Below are positions 16,870 to 26,523 of a stretch of 64,000 bases of DNA, piece after piece. A program made the position numbers and the translations under genes. The notes beneath the pieces are model-generated. The model had not been told where the DNA came from, did no database searches, and worked only from the letters and a program-made list of their open reading frames with translations. The DNA is from UBA940 sp031548515 (GTDB lineage Bacteria; Bacteroidota; Bacteroidia; Bacteroidales; Rikenellaceae). Numbering within the stretch: position 1 is the stretch's first letter; every line of letters starts with the position of its first letter. Where the stretch lies: assembly GCA_031548515.1 (NCBI GenBank), contig JAVBRB010000008.1, positions 62,001 to 126,000 of the forward strand, given 5' to 3'.

Positions 16870-18078
16870 ATGGGATACAATAAATCAGGTTTTGTTTTAT
16901 GCGCCCTGCTTGCAACGGTATTGGCAGGTTGCAGCAACGATGAAAGCAAACAGCACTACGACAACAAAGCCTTCATATCCGCTTCCGGGTTCGTACAGGA
17001 AATGAGGATTGAAGAAAATGCCACCGGGATGACCCATGAACTGGAAATAGCCATGGCTAAGAGGGAAGGACGCGACATAGACGTCGTTTTCAGGGCCGCA
17101 CCCGAACTGTTGGGCACTTACCGTGAGGCTTATTACGATCCGGACGCAGTTCTGCTGCCTTCCGTCCATTACGACCTTTCGGATGCCGTCGCGAAAATAA
17201 CCGCCGGGCAGGTTGCCGGAAATCCGCTGATCCTCGATTTCGTCAAGCTCGACCAGTTGGACCTCGATGCCCATTACGTACTTCCGGTGACCGTAGCATC
17301 TGCGAACATCGATGTGCTGTCTACCGCAAAAACGATGTACTATGTGTTTAAGGAAGCGTCTCTCGTCAATGTGGTCGCCGACATCAACAAGAACCGGCTG
17401 TGGCCGGCATGGAACGACCCCGCGCCTGTTACGGACATGACGGTATTCTCTCTGGAGGCCCTGATATATGCACATGGCTTTCATGACGAAATATCCACGA
17501 TAATGGGTATCGAAGACGTGTTCCTTTTACGCATCGGGGACGCCCTGATACCCAACAATCAGATCCAGGTCTCATACGGCGCCAAAACCGACGGCTCGAC
17601 CGAGAGGGGTTCTGTTACGAGCGAGTCTCTGAAGCTCAAAAAAGACACCTGGTACCATGTCGCCGTGACATATGACAACGGTGAGATAAACATATATCTC
17701 GACGGTGCGAAAAAGGCTTCGGGAACGGTCAGCCTGCCGACAGCATCATTTACTTCGGTTGATTTCGGCGTGGACCATAACGACGAAGCGGATGGCAAGC
17801 CGCGCTGTTTCTGGATAGGTTATTCTTACGATAATAAACGTTATCTGGACGGCATGATCTCTGAAGCCCGCATTTGGAACAAGGCTCTGACATCGGAAGA
17901 GATCAACGAAGCCAACCATTTCTACAAAGTGGATCCATCGTCACCCGGACTCGTAACGTACTGGAAGTTCGACGAAGGAGCTGGCAACGTGGTCAAAGAC
18001 TACACCGCATATGGCAATACCCTGACTCCGCAGGAGAGCCTTACCTGGTATCCGGTTGCGCTGCCTGAAAAGAATTAA
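16870..18078 (+). CDS. DUF1735 + LamG surface lipoprotein (putative glycan-binding protein)
   Basis: 402 aa. The lipobox is VLAGC at about residue 21. Residues 30-160 read as a DUF1735-type domain (VVFRAAPELLGTYREAYY, then a conserved DFVKLDQLDLDAHYVLPVTV). Residues 165-395 form a concanavalin-like LamG domain, with KDTWYHVAVTYDNGEINIYLDG and ISEARIWNKALTSEEI followed by VTYWKFDEGAGNVVKDYT. No catalytic motif is visible, so binding is the likely role. It shares its LamG part with the protein at 19857-21515. Confidence 0.82.
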   Translation: MGYNKSGFVLCALLATVLAGCSNDESKQHYDNKAFISASGFVQEMRIEENATGMTHELEIAMAKREGRDIDVVFRAAPELLGTYREAYYDPDAVLLPSVHYDLSDAVAKITAGQVAGNPLILDFVKLDQLDLDAHYVLPVTVASANIDVLSTAKTMYYVFKEASLVNVVADINKNRLWPAWNDPAPVTDMTVFSLEALIYAHGFHDEISTIMGIEDVFLLRIGDALIPNNQIQVSYGAKTDGSTERGSVTSESLKLKKDTWYHVAVTYDNGEINIYLDGAKKASGTVSLPTASFTSVDFGVDHNDEADGKPRCFWIGYSYDNKRYLDGMISEARIWNKALTSEEINEANHFYKVDPSSPGLVTYWKFDEGAGNVVKDYTAYGNTLTPQESLTWYPVALPEKN

Positions 18079-18092
18079 CGATCGATAAAATT

Positions 18093-18103
18093 TTCGCTAA
18101 CCT
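18093..18103 (+). promoter_or_regulatory. TTCGCTAACCT motif, copy 2 (before GH18 endoglycosidase)
   Basis: Identical 11-mer to those at 10827 and 19829, in the 43-bp gap ahead of the ATG at 18122. Confidence 0.45.
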
Positions 18104-18121
18104 TATTAATAACAAGCTATT

Positions 18122-19828
18122 ATGAAAAAAAGACCCTTATTGATGCTTCTGTCGGGTATGATGCTCGTATCCGGAAGTTTCGTCTTCGTTTCGTGTGATC
18201 CCGAAGACCCGCAAGAACCGATGAACACCTTGAGTGTTTTGCCTTCGGACGACATTGCATTTAACGGAGAGGACAATGCCAATGTCGTGCTGACGATTAC
18301 CACCGATGCTGATTCCTGGGATGCCAAGCCTACCGAAAGCTGGATAACTCTGTCGAAAAGCGGCGACAAACTTACTGTCAATGCAACCGACAACGGGACT
18401 GGCGCCGAACGCAGCGGATGGGTAAAGATATCCGCTGGCACCGCAAAAGTCATAACCATATCCGTTACCCAGGCCAAAGTTGGCCCGGTCGTGGGTGGAA
18501 AGGTCGACGGTTCATTGCAGGACGGCGATAATGTCAAGACAAAGACATTCCAGATGGTGGATGAAAATGTCGAAGCCGTGATGTATTTCTCCATCAATGC
18601 AAAATCGGAAAGCGATGTGGATGTAGACATAATCTACGACGAAGCATACCTGTCTGAATACAATTTCCTCAACGGAACGGCTTGTCAGTTGTTCCCTGAA
18701 AGCCTGCTCACTTTGTCCAACGATGGCAATGCGGTCGTACCGCAAGGCAAAAAAGTCGCGCCGGACACTAATGTCACCATGGCCTTCGACGAAAGCCTGA
18801 TCGAGTACAACGTCAGCTATCTGGTGCCTCTCACCGTGAAAGCCAATTCGACTAACGTCAACGTTAAGGACGCAGACTGCCGCGTAAATTACATAGTGAA
18901 GAGGAGGAACAAAAAAGAGGTCAGGAACATGCTATACTTCGAGGTTAACGACACCAACCCCCTCAATGCGCTCGAATATGTCATCGAGGATGGACAGATG
19001 TTCTTCGATGAAGTCATCCTTTTCGCCGCCAACATAAACTACAACTCCGCCGAAGACAGGGTATACCTGCACAACAACACGAACGTACAGAACCTGCTCG
19101 ATGAAACGGACAAATTCCTGCAGCCGCTCCGCGAAAAGGGTATAAAAGTGAATCTCGGCCTTCTCGGCAACCACGACGCCGCAGGCCTCTGCCAACTTTC
19201 CGACTGGGGCGCACAACAGTGGGCTGCGGATATTGCCGACGCCATTGAAGTTTATAAACTCGACGGTGTGAATCTGGACGACGAGTACTCCAAAAGTCCC
19301 ATCATAGGCAACAAATGGTTCACCTCGACTTCTACTGCCGCCGGAGCACGTCTGGCTTATGAACTTAAAAAAGCTATGAAAGAAACTTGTACGTGGGACA
19401 CGACAGTATCGCTGTTCTACTGGGGATATTTCAATTCAGGTCTTCCAGCAGTCGACGGCAACTCGCCTTCAACGTTCATCGATTACGCGTTTGCCAACTA
19501 TGGAGGCGCCGCATCACCGGTTGCGGGAGCGGACAAAAAAATGTGTTCCGGTATGTCTGTCGAATTGAACCTCGGAGGAGGACAGACTTCGGAAACATTT
19601 GCAAGGTCGGTCAAGAACAACGGTTACGGTTGGTACATGTGGTTTGCACTCGACTGGAAACAAACGAATACGACATCCAAACTGCAGAGCGTGTGCCGCG
19701 GCTTGTACGATAAGGAACTCCCGGCGCCGATAGGCTACTACAAATGGGTAAAAGACGGCGGAAACGAAGCGAACAAGAACAACAACCAGCGTTACAGCAA
19801 AGCCACCAACGAGCCGATAGACAGATAA
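18122..19828 (+). CDS. GH18 endo-beta-N-acetylglucosaminidase lipoprotein
   Basis: 568 aa. After a lipoprotein signal peptide (SFVFVSC lipobox), residues about 30-115 form a BACON-like domain (WDAKPTESWITLSKSG...ITISVTQAK). Residues about 120-250 resemble DUF1735, and the rest is a GH18 barrel. The active site LDGVNLDDEYS has Asp381, Asp386, Asp387 and Glu388. This is the DGxxxDDEY form of Endo H/F-type enzymes that cut between the two core GlcNAc residues of N-glycans. It is intact, unlike the GH18-fold protein two genes upstream. It probably acts at the cell surface and releases glycan for SusCD uptake. Confidence 0.87.
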   Translation: MKKRPLLMLLSGMMLVSGSFVFVSCDPEDPQEPMNTLSVLPSDDIAFNGEDNANVVLTITTDADSWDAKPTESWITLSKSGDKLTVNATDNGTGAERSGWVKISAGTAKVITISVTQAKVGPVVGGKVDGSLQDGDNVKTKTFQMVDENVEAVMYFSINAKSESDVDVDIIYDEAYLSEYNFLNGTACQLFPESLLTLSNDGNAVVPQGKKVAPDTNVTMAFDESLIEYNVSYLVPLTVKANSTNVNVKDADCRVNYIVKRRNKKEVRNMLYFEVNDTNPLNALEYVIEDGQMFFDEVILFAANINYNSAEDRVYLHNNTNVQNLLDETDKFLQPLREKGIKVNLGLLGNHDAAGLCQLSDWGAQQWAADIADAIEVYKLDGVNLDDEYSKSPIIGNKWFTSTSTAAGARLAYELKKAMKETCTWDTTVSLFYWGYFNSGLPAVDGNSPSTFIDYAFANYGGAASPVAGADKKMCSGMSVELNLGGGQTSETFARSVKNNGYGWYMWFALDWKQTNTTSKLQSVCRGLYDKELPAPIGYYKWVKDGGNEANKNNNQRYSKATNEPIDR

Positions 19829-19839
19829 TTCGCTAACCT
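19829..19839 (+). promoter_or_regulatory. TTCGCTAACCT motif, copy 3 (before BACON-LamG gene)
   Basis: Identical 11-mer to those at 10827 and 18093. It begins one base after the stop of the endoglycosidase gene and lies 17 nt ahead of the ATG at 19857. Confidence 0.45.
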
Positions 19840-19856
19840 TTAAAAATAAAACTATT

Positions 19857-21515
19857 ATGAAAAAGACATTTCTATTGGCCGCGGTTGCGTTGTTTGCAGC
19901 CTACGGTTGTGAAAATGATCCACCGGCACCTCCCGTTAAGGATGATATCTCGGTTTCACCGCAAAGCAAGGCGTTCGACAGCGCCGGCGGAGAAGTCAGC
20001 GTCATGGTTTCCAGCACCGGCGACTGGACGCTCTCAGGCAACTACGACTGGGTCACGCCTTCCGTGAAGTCCGGAAAGAGCGAAGATACCGTCAAGTTCA
20101 CGGTTTCAGCAAATGACGGCGAAGGAGAAAAGAAAGCAACATTTACGTTCACCTGCGGCGATGCGACTGCACCCTTCACTGTTACACTCGCAGGCAAAAA
20201 CGTGCCCCAGATCAAATTCGACCTGCTGACCGACGAGAATATGGAGGTCCCCAACACCAAAGGCCAGATCGAGATCCAGGTCGACAGCGAAGTCAGTTAC
20301 AGGGAAATAACCAATGAGATTGCATTCGACGGGGAAGACACAGACTGGCTGACATATGTCACTGCGATCGCCGGCGACGGCGACATCGCGAAATTGTATT
20401 TCGACGTTAAGGCTAACGAGTCTTTTGTAGACCGTTCCGCCACAATCACCATCACCGGCGACACCGCATCGGTGGAAGTGAATGTCAAGCAGAAGCAGAC
20501 GGACAAACTCAATGTAGACCAGACAGCCGTATTCATCTTCCTGGATGGCGATACCTTCGATGTCAATGTCGATGCCAACGTGCCGTATGACGTCGTTATT
20601 CCCGATGAGGACCAGGCATGGCTCAGCCAGGTGCAGGATGGCAGCAAGCATACGTTCACTGCTGCTGCCGGTACCGAGCAGCGTTCGACCACTGTAAATT
20701 TCGTTTCCGAAGACGGAGCCATCACCAAACCGGTCATGGTTACCCAGAAACCTAATGCCCTTATAAACATGGCTGCAAGTCTTGTCAGCAACCGCGCATG
20801 GCCGGTATGGACCAACGATGGACAGCTCAGGAATATGACCGAATTCACGATGGAATGCCTGGTCTATGCGAACTCGTTCAACAAGACACAGAGTCCGCTC
20901 AATGTGATTATGGGTATCGAAGGCCAGTTCCAGATCCGTACGGGTGACGTCGGTGTTCCCCAGGGCCAGATACAGGTGTGCGTCAACCAAAAGTATAAGA
21001 GCGGCACAACTACCAGCGAACGCAAGGCTACTGGAGCCAATCTTACGCTTACAGCCGGTAAATGGTATCATATCGCGGCAACCTACAGCAAGACCAACTC
21101 GCTTGTGGAAGTGTATCTCGACGGTGTGAAGCTGCAAACTGTAGCTCCTCAATCTTCATCTTATGAATTCCCGGGAGTAGACGTGGGAACTCCCCACAAC
21201 GATGAAAGCGGGATGACGATTACACGCTGTTTCTGGGCGGGTTACGGTTACGAAGCAAGCCGCTATTGGCCCGGCATGGTTTCCGAAATGCGCATATGGA
21301 ACAAGGTCCTTACCAACGAGGAGATCAATGCTGCCAACCACTTCTACACGGTTCCTGCCGACTCCGAAGGTCTGGTAGCTTACTGGAAGTTCGACGATGG
21401 ACAACCAGGTACCACAGACGTTATCAAAGACTATACTGCCAATGCCAACCACATGTCGTGCGATAAGGCGATAGACTGGAAGGTCGTTTCAGTTCCTACA
21501 CCGGTTGTGCCGTAA
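19857..21515 (+). CDS. Multi-BACON + LamG surface lipoprotein
   Basis: 552 aa. The lipobox region is FAAYGCEN at about residue 20. Three successive BACON-like Ig modules span about 30-300, each with the pattern of a hydrophobic SGxW/DWL stretch and a terminal VxQK or VTLAGK strand. Residues 305-545 are a LamG domain similar to that at 16870-18078: both contain GKWYHIAATY/DTWYHVAVTY, ARIWNK/MRIWNK and YWKFD. This is likely a surface glycan-binding protein. It closes the SusCD-led gene run, with stem-loops and a dispersed repeat following. Confidence 0.82.
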   Translation: MKKTFLLAAVALFAAYGCENDPPAPPVKDDISVSPQSKAFDSAGGEVSVMVSSTGDWTLSGNYDWVTPSVKSGKSEDTVKFTVSANDGEGEKKATFTFTCGDATAPFTVTLAGKNVPQIKFDLLTDENMEVPNTKGQIEIQVDSEVSYREITNEIAFDGEDTDWLTYVTAIAGDGDIAKLYFDVKANESFVDRSATITITGDTASVEVNVKQKQTDKLNVDQTAVFIFLDGDTFDVNVDANVPYDVVIPDEDQAWLSQVQDGSKHTFTAAAGTEQRSTTVNFVSEDGAITKPVMVTQKPNALINMAASLVSNRAWPVWTNDGQLRNMTEFTMECLVYANSFNKTQSPLNVIMGIEGQFQIRTGDVGVPQGQIQVCVNQKYKSGTTTSERKATGANLTLTAGKWYHIAATYSKTNSLVEVYLDGVKLQTVAPQSSSYEFPGVDVGTPHNDESGMTITRCFWAGYGYEASRYWPGMVSEMRIWNKVLTNEEINAANHFYTVPADSEGLVAYWKFDDGQPGTTDVIKDYTANANHMSCDKAIDWKVVSVPTPVVP

Positions 21516-21584
21516 ATTAGGTGCCGGGCCTGACGGCCGGATGTGTACCTGGCACTGCCGTCCGGCCCGGTTTGAAACGCGAAA

Positions 21585-21622
21585 ATGCAGCCCTGAACAA
21601 TTAGGTCCGGGGCTGCATCTTC
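21585..21622 (+). terminator. Terminator of the SusC-D run
   Basis: ATGCAGCCC (21585-21593) pairs with GGGCTGCAT (21610-21618), followed by CTTCTTC. A second GC-rich dyad precedes it (GGGCC near 21526 with GGCCC near 21564). Confidence 0.6.
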
Positions 21623-21636
21623 TTCAAGAATTTTAA

Positions 21637-21806
21637 TGAACTACCCCGCCTCAAGCAACGGGATATCCTAAAACAGGAATTTATAATATCGCCTCAAGCG
21701 GCGGGGAATCTAGCATTTTAGTTATCTCCCTCGCAAGATGCCTCCACCGGTCTGCGGCCGACGGTCGGCGCTCGGTCGATGATTATTTTGCGAAGCAAAA
21801 CAATTG
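21637..21806 (+). repeat. Dispersed repeat A, copy 1
   Basis: About 170 bp. It begins TGAACTACCCCGCC, has a mid-part CAAGCGGCGGGGAATCTA, then GGCCGACGGTCGGCGCTCGG, and ends TTTTGCGAAGCAAAACAATT. Near-identical copies lie at 33416-33582 (opposite orientation) and 58271-58440. Internal dyads include CCCCGCC/GGCGGGG, GCCGAC/GTCGGC and TTTTGC/GCAAAA. Confidence 0.85.
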
Positions 21807-21875
21807 ACAAATTTAATACAGCCGGTTTGTCCGATTCGACAAGCCTAGTATTTCTACACCTTAAATCCAGCCGCC

Positions 21876-23189
21876 TTGGAATCGACTACGGAAAAAAACC
21901 TGAAACGCTCACCTTTATCCTGGGTGCCCAGCATGTACTTCGGCATGGGTCTGCCTTTCGTGATGGTACAGTTGGTATCTGTCATTATGTTCTCGGAAAT
22001 GGGCGTATCCGATGCAAAAGTCGCTTTCTGGACTTCCCTTATCATTCTTCCGTGGAGCCTCAAACCGTTGTGGAGTCCGTTTCTGGAGATGTTCAAGACG
22101 AAGAAGTATTTCGTCGTCGGGACGCAGATGCTGACAGGTATCGGTTTCGCGCTGGTTGCGCTGAGCCTGCCTTTGCCCGGTTTTTTTACTTACGCAATTG
22201 CGCTGATGGGCCTGATCGCTTTCAGCGGAGCAACGCATGACATCGCGGCCGACGGTGTCTACATGACCGAACTGGATACAAAAAACCAGTCCAAATATAT
22301 CGGCTGGCAGGGAGCATTCTTCAACATCGCCAAAGTAGTGGCGAACGGGGGCCTCGTTTTCCTTGCCGGGACGCTTAAAGACAGCATGGGCGTCGTCAAT
22401 GCCTGGATGCTGATAACCGGCATTGTGGCTGCAGTGATGGTTCTGCTGAGCCTGTGGCACGCGCGCGTGTTGCCTGCCGGCGGAGCGGTCGCGGCCAAAA
22501 TAAGTTCGGCACGCGAGGGATGGAACTCTTTCAAAGGGGTCTTCGCGACGTTCTTCACCAAGAAACACATCGCATACTACACGATTTTCATTATCCTTTA
22601 CAGGCTTGCGGAAGGGCTTGCGATCAAGATACTGCCGCTGTTCCTCAAGGCCCCGGTCGATCATGGAGGACTCGGACTGCAGGTTAGCCAGATCGGGCTT
22701 ATAAACGGAACTTTCGGCACGCTGGCGTTCATCGCAGGATCGATACTCGCAGGCTATTACATCTCGGCGAAAGGCCTGAAGAAGACGCTTTTTTCGCTAT
22801 GCTGCGCCATCAACCTGCCGTTTTTGATATATCTGCTGCTGGCGTTTTTCCAGCCGTCGAACATCATGCTGATAGGCTCTGCCGTAGTGTGCGAGTATTT
22901 CGGTTATGGGTTCGGGTTCGTGGGACTTACACTGTTCATGATGCAGCAGGTCGCGCCGGGTAAACATAAAATGGCGCATTACGCTTTCGCTTCGGGGCTG
23001 ATGAACCTGGGGTACATGCTTGCCGGGATGTTCAGCGGATACCTCAGTGACTGGCTCGGCTATAAACAATTCTTTATTGTGGTGGCTGTTGCGATGATAC
23101 CGGCCCTGGTGCTTTCGCGCATCGTGCCGTTCTCTCACCCAGATCGGGATGAGCCTGAGGCAGAAATACTGACTGAAGAAATTAAATAA
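21876..23189 (+). CDS. MFS transporter, probable Man-beta-1,4-GlcNAc/oligosaccharide importer
   Basis: 437 aa with about 12 hydrophobic segments. It resembles the sugar/AmpG-like MFS group (WVPSMYFGMGLPFVMVQLV at the start, ATHDIAADGVYM in the middle). The start is a TTG at 21876; an in-frame TAG at 21846 and no intervening ATG/GTG make this the best choice. GH130 follows after 10 bp and GH92 after that. In characterised Bacteroides N-glycan loci an MFS protein beside GH130 is believed to carry Man-GlcNAc across the inner membrane, which is the role I infer here. No clear promoter is seen in the 70 bp between repeat A and the start. Confidence 0.82.
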   Translation: MESTTEKNLKRSPLSWVPSMYFGMGLPFVMVQLVSVIMFSEMGVSDAKVAFWTSLIILPWSLKPLWSPFLEMFKTKKYFVVGTQMLTGIGFALVALSLPLPGFFTYAIALMGLIAFSGATHDIAADGVYMTELDTKNQSKYIGWQGAFFNIAKVVANGGLVFLAGTLKDSMGVVNAWMLITGIVAAVMVLLSLWHARVLPAGGAVAAKISSAREGWNSFKGVFATFFTKKHIAYYTIFIILYRLAEGLAIKILPLFLKAPVDHGGLGLQVSQIGLINGTFGTLAFIAGSILAGYYISAKGLKKTLFSLCCAINLPFLIYLLLAFFQPSNIMLIGSAVVCEYFGYGFGFVGLTLFMMQQVAPGKHKMAHYAFASGLMNLGYMLAGMFSGYLSDWLGYKQFFIVVAVAMIPALVLSRIVPFSHPDRDEPEAEILTEEIK

Positions 23190-23199
23190 CATAACAGGT

Positions 23200-24195
23200 A
23201 TGAAAATAAAGATAGAAGGGCAGAAACTGCTCTATATGCCGTGGGAGGAACGTCCTGCAGGAAGCAAAGAGGTGATGTGGCGCTATTCGGCGAACCCGGT
23301 TATCAACCGCGACGCCCTGAGTACATCGAACAGTATTTTCAACAGCGCAGTCGTTCCGTTTGAAGGAGGCTTCGCAGGAGTCTTCCGCTGCGACGACACT
23401 AACCGCCGCATGAGGCTGCATGCCGGGTTCAGCAGGGACGGCATCAACTGGAATATAGACGAAGAAGATATAAAACTCACCGGGGGCGACCCTGAGATCG
23501 GACAGTGGGTGTACGGTTACGACCCGCGCGTGGCGTGGATCGAGGATCGCTACTACGTGACCTGGTGCAACGGCTACCACGGTCCGACCATCGGCTGCGC
23601 CTGGACGAAAGACTTTAAGACGTTCCATCAACTCGAAAACGCATTCATGCCATTCAACCGCAACGGGGTAATGTTCCCGAGAAAGATAAACGGCCGCTTC
23701 GCCATGTTGAGCCGCCCGAGCGATAACGGGCACACCGCTTTCGGGGATATTTTCTACAGCGAATCGCCCGATATGGAGTTCTGGGGCAGGCACCGCCACG
23801 TGATGGCTCCGGCCGAGTTCGAGAAGAGCGCATGGCAGTGCATGAAGATCGGCGCCGGCCCCATCCCTATCGAAACGAGCGAGGGGTGGCTGATGATCTA
23901 TCACGGTGTGCTTCGTTCGTGCAACGGCTATGTCTACAGCTTCGGCTCTGCTCTGCTGGATCTCGACAAGCCCTGGAAAGTGACAGCACGCAGCGGCCCG
24001 TACCTCATCGCTCCGCGCGAACTGTACGAACTGACCGGCGATGTGCCAAACGTGACATTCCCGTGCGCCGCCCTGCACGATCCCGAAACGGGACGCATCG
24101 CGGTCTACTACGGATGCGCCGATACAGTGACCGGACTTGCGTTCGGTTACATCGACCAAATTATCGAATTTACGAAAAAGACGAGTATTCTCTAA
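23200..24195 (+). CDS. GH130 phosphorylase, probable beta-1,4-mannosyl-N-acetylglucosamine phosphorylase
   Basis: 331 aa, no signal peptide, so cytoplasmic. The five-bladed propeller pattern of GH130 is visible, with repeats of the type YDPRVAWIEDRYYVTWCNG, GRFAMLSRPSD and GWLMIYHGV, plus the FGDIFYSESPDMEFWG segment. In the GH130_2 group such enzymes phosphorolyse Man-beta-1,4-GlcNAc to mannose-1-phosphate and GlcNAc. The neighbours (GH18 endoglycosidase, GH92 mannosidases and the MFS transporter) make that substrate more likely than mannosyl-glucose. The stop codon overlaps the GH92 start (TAATG). Confidence 0.85.
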   Translation: MKIKIEGQKLLYMPWEERPAGSKEVMWRYSANPVINRDALSTSNSIFNSAVVPFEGGFAGVFRCDDTNRRMRLHAGFSRDGINWNIDEEDIKLTGGDPEIGQWVYGYDPRVAWIEDRYYVTWCNGYHGPTIGCAWTKDFKTFHQLENAFMPFNRNGVMFPRKINGRFAMLSRPSDNGHTAFGDIFYSESPDMEFWGRHRHVMAPAEFEKSAWQCMKIGAGPIPIETSEGWLMIYHGVLRSCNGYVYSFGSALLDLDKPWKVTARSGPYLIAPRELYELTGDVPNVTFPCAALHDPETGRIAVYYGCADTVTGLAFGYIDQIIEFTKKTSIL

Positions 24196-26516
24196 TGGGA
24201 AAGGGCGCGATACTCGGGATCGTTCTCGCGGCAGCATGCATGACACAGGCCGTGGCGCAGCAGCCTGTCGACCTGGTAGATCCTTTCATCGGCACTGCCA
24301 ACTTCGGGGCCACACACCCGGGGGCTGTCTGTCCGAACGGGTTGATGTCCGTAGTACCGTTCAACGTCATGGGGAGCAAGGATAACCTCTATGACAAGGA
24401 CGCACGCTGGTGGTCGACGCCATACGAGTACCGCAATACATATTTCACGGGCTTTTCGCACGTGAACCTGAGTGGAGTAGGATGCCCGGATGCGGGTTCG
24501 CTGCTGGTAATGCCGACATCTGGTAAGTTAGGGGTTAGGTTAGACCAATACGGCAGCCGGTACAGCGACGAGAAAGCCTCGCCGGGCTACTACTCCAATT
24601 TTTTAATCAAATACGATATACTTACGGAAGTTACTGCGACTATGCGCACGGGGGTCCACCGATACACTTTTCCAGCGGGCGAGGCGAATATCCTTTTGAA
24701 CCTCGGACATGGACTGACCAACGAGTCGGGTGCATGGGTGCGCTTCATCGGGCCGGGCGAAGTGGAAGGAATGAAACTCCTCGGGACGTTCTGCTACAAC
24801 AGGCAAGCAGTGTTTCCCGTCTACTTCGTGATGCGCGTGAGCAAAGCGCCGCGCGACAGCGGGGTATGGAAAAAGCAGCCCGTGAGAAATGGCCCGAAAG
24901 CCGGCTGGGACGCCGACCACGGTCAATATAAGATATACGATGGTTACCGCCGCGACATCGCGGGCGACGATATCGGCGCATGGTTCTCATTCGACGCCGC
25001 AGAAGGAGAACAGATCGAAGTGCGTATCGGGGTTTCGTTCGTCAGCACCGGAAACGCGCGGCTGAACCTGGAGGCAGAAACCGCAGGAAAAAATTTCGAC
25101 GAAATACACGCCGAGGCCCGCCGGCATTGGAACGACGACCTGTCGCGCATCATGGTAGAGGGAGGAACCGACGGGCAAAAAACCGTTTTCTACACCGCAT
25201 TATACCATACGCTTATCCACCCCAACGTGTTGAATGACGTCAATGGCGAATACCCTGCGATGGAAACAGGGCGTACTATGAAAACCGACGGCACACGCTA
25301 CACGGTGTTCTCGCTGTGGGACACTTACCGCAACCTGCACCAGTTGATGACTCTTGTTTGGCCGGATCGGCAGACCGACATGGTGCGCAGTATGATAGAT
25401 ATGTACCGCGAGTGGGGTTGGATGCCCAAATGGGAACTCTACGGACGCGAATCGTGGACCATGGAGGGGGACCCGTCGATTCCGGTCATCACAGACGCAT
25501 GGCTCAAAGGGCTTCGGGATTACGATATCGAAACGGCATATGAGGCTTTTATAAAGAGTGCAACGATGCCGGGGTTGGATTTCGACAGGCTGCCTGTTGC
25601 GCCCGAAGGTTTCGTGCCGGATTCTTACACGGCATCGTTCACTGGTGAGTACAATCGTATGCGCCCGGACAATAGCGATTACATGAAACTGGGCTACGTA
25701 CCGCTCCGAAGGGAATTTGATAACTCGGTGTCGCACGCACTGGAATATTATATTGCTGATTATTCCCTTTCGCTTTTGGCAGAAAGCCTAGGGGAAAAAA
25801 GCGATGCGGCGTATTTCCGGCAGCGTTCGCTGGGTTACAGACACTACTATTCGCGGGAGTACGGCACTTTCCGGCCGATAACGGCCGATGGCAAATTCTA
25901 CTCGCCGTTCGACCCGGCGCTCGGGGCGAATTTCGAAGAAAATCCGGGTTTTCATGAAGGCAGTGCCTGGAACTACACTTTCTATGTCCCGCACGATGTA
26001 AAAGGACTAGCCAGACTGATGGGCGGACAGAAAAAATTCGTAGACAAGCTGGAAATGGTCTTCGACAAGGGCTATTATGACCCGGCCAACGAACCGGATA
26101 TCGCATACGCGCACCTGTTCAGCTACTTTAAGGGCGAAGAATGGCGCACGCAGTATCATGTCCGCCGCCTGCTCGACAAATATTACACGACGCAACCCGA
26201 TGGAATCCCGGGCAACGACGATGCCGGAACGTTGTCGGCATGGGCCGTGTTCAATATGATAGGGCTTTATCCGGATTGTCCCGGCTCACCGTACTATACG
26301 ATCACAAGCCCCGTGTTCGACCGCGTAACAATAAAACTAGACGAAGATTACTGGCCCCGGGGCAAACTCATTATAGAGGCCTCCCGCAAAGATCCGCAGG
26401 ATATATACATAAAAAACATAACGCTTGGCGGAAAATCTTACGATAATTGCAGAATATTTCACAAAGAATTGATGGAAGGAGAAAAACTTAATGTAACTTT
26501 GTCTTCTACGAAATAA
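24195..26516 (+). CDS. GH92 alpha-mannosidase 1
   Basis: 773 aa from the ATG at 24195, which overlaps the GH130 stop by 1 nt. The signal peptide ends near AVAQQ; a lipoprotein reading (AAAC) is possible. GH92 landmarks are DPFIGT, GFSHVNLSGVG, FYTALYHTLIHPNV, FSLWDTYRNLH and GSAWNYTFYVPHD, then GNDDAGTLSAWAVFNMIGLYP. The equivalent of the HGNEPSHH loop is replaced by AYAHLFSYFKG, so its linkage preference should differ from GH92-2. GH92 enzymes are calcium-dependent exo-mannosidases; this one probably trims imported N-glycan in the periplasm. Confidence 0.9.
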   Translation: MGKGAILGIVLAAACMTQAVAQQPVDLVDPFIGTANFGATHPGAVCPNGLMSVVPFNVMGSKDNLYDKDARWWSTPYEYRNTYFTGFSHVNLSGVGCPDAGSLLVMPTSGKLGVRLDQYGSRYSDEKASPGYYSNFLIKYDILTEVTATMRTGVHRYTFPAGEANILLNLGHGLTNESGAWVRFIGPGEVEGMKLLGTFCYNRQAVFPVYFVMRVSKAPRDSGVWKKQPVRNGPKAGWDADHGQYKIYDGYRRDIAGDDIGAWFSFDAAEGEQIEVRIGVSFVSTGNARLNLEAETAGKNFDEIHAEARRHWNDDLSRIMVEGGTDGQKTVFYTALYHTLIHPNVLNDVNGEYPAMETGRTMKTDGTRYTVFSLWDTYRNLHQLMTLVWPDRQTDMVRSMIDMYREWGWMPKWELYGRESWTMEGDPSIPVITDAWLKGLRDYDIETAYEAFIKSATMPGLDFDRLPVAPEGFVPDSYTASFTGEYNRMRPDNSDYMKLGYVPLRREFDNSVSHALEYYIADYSLSLLAESLGEKSDAAYFRQRSLGYRHYYSREYGTFRPITADGKFYSPFDPALGANFEENPGFHEGSAWNYTFYVPHDVKGLARLMGGQKKFVDKLEMVFDKGYYDPANEPDIAYAHLFSYFKGEEWRTQYHVRRLLDKYYTTQPDGIPGNDDAGTLSAWAVFNMIGLYPDCPGSPYYTITSPVFDRVTIKLDEDYWPRGKLIIEASRKDPQDIYIKNITLGGKSYDNCRIFHKELMEGEKLNVTLSSTK

Positions 26517-26523
26517 TAAGAAT

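Noticed and set aside
20106..21152. 348-codon minus-strand frame within the BACON-LamG gene
   Set aside because: Antisense shadow.
23832..24194. N-terminal extension of GH92-1 in frame to 23832
   Set aside because: It would overlap GH130 in another frame; the ATG at 24195 with a signal peptide and TAATG coupling is the real start.
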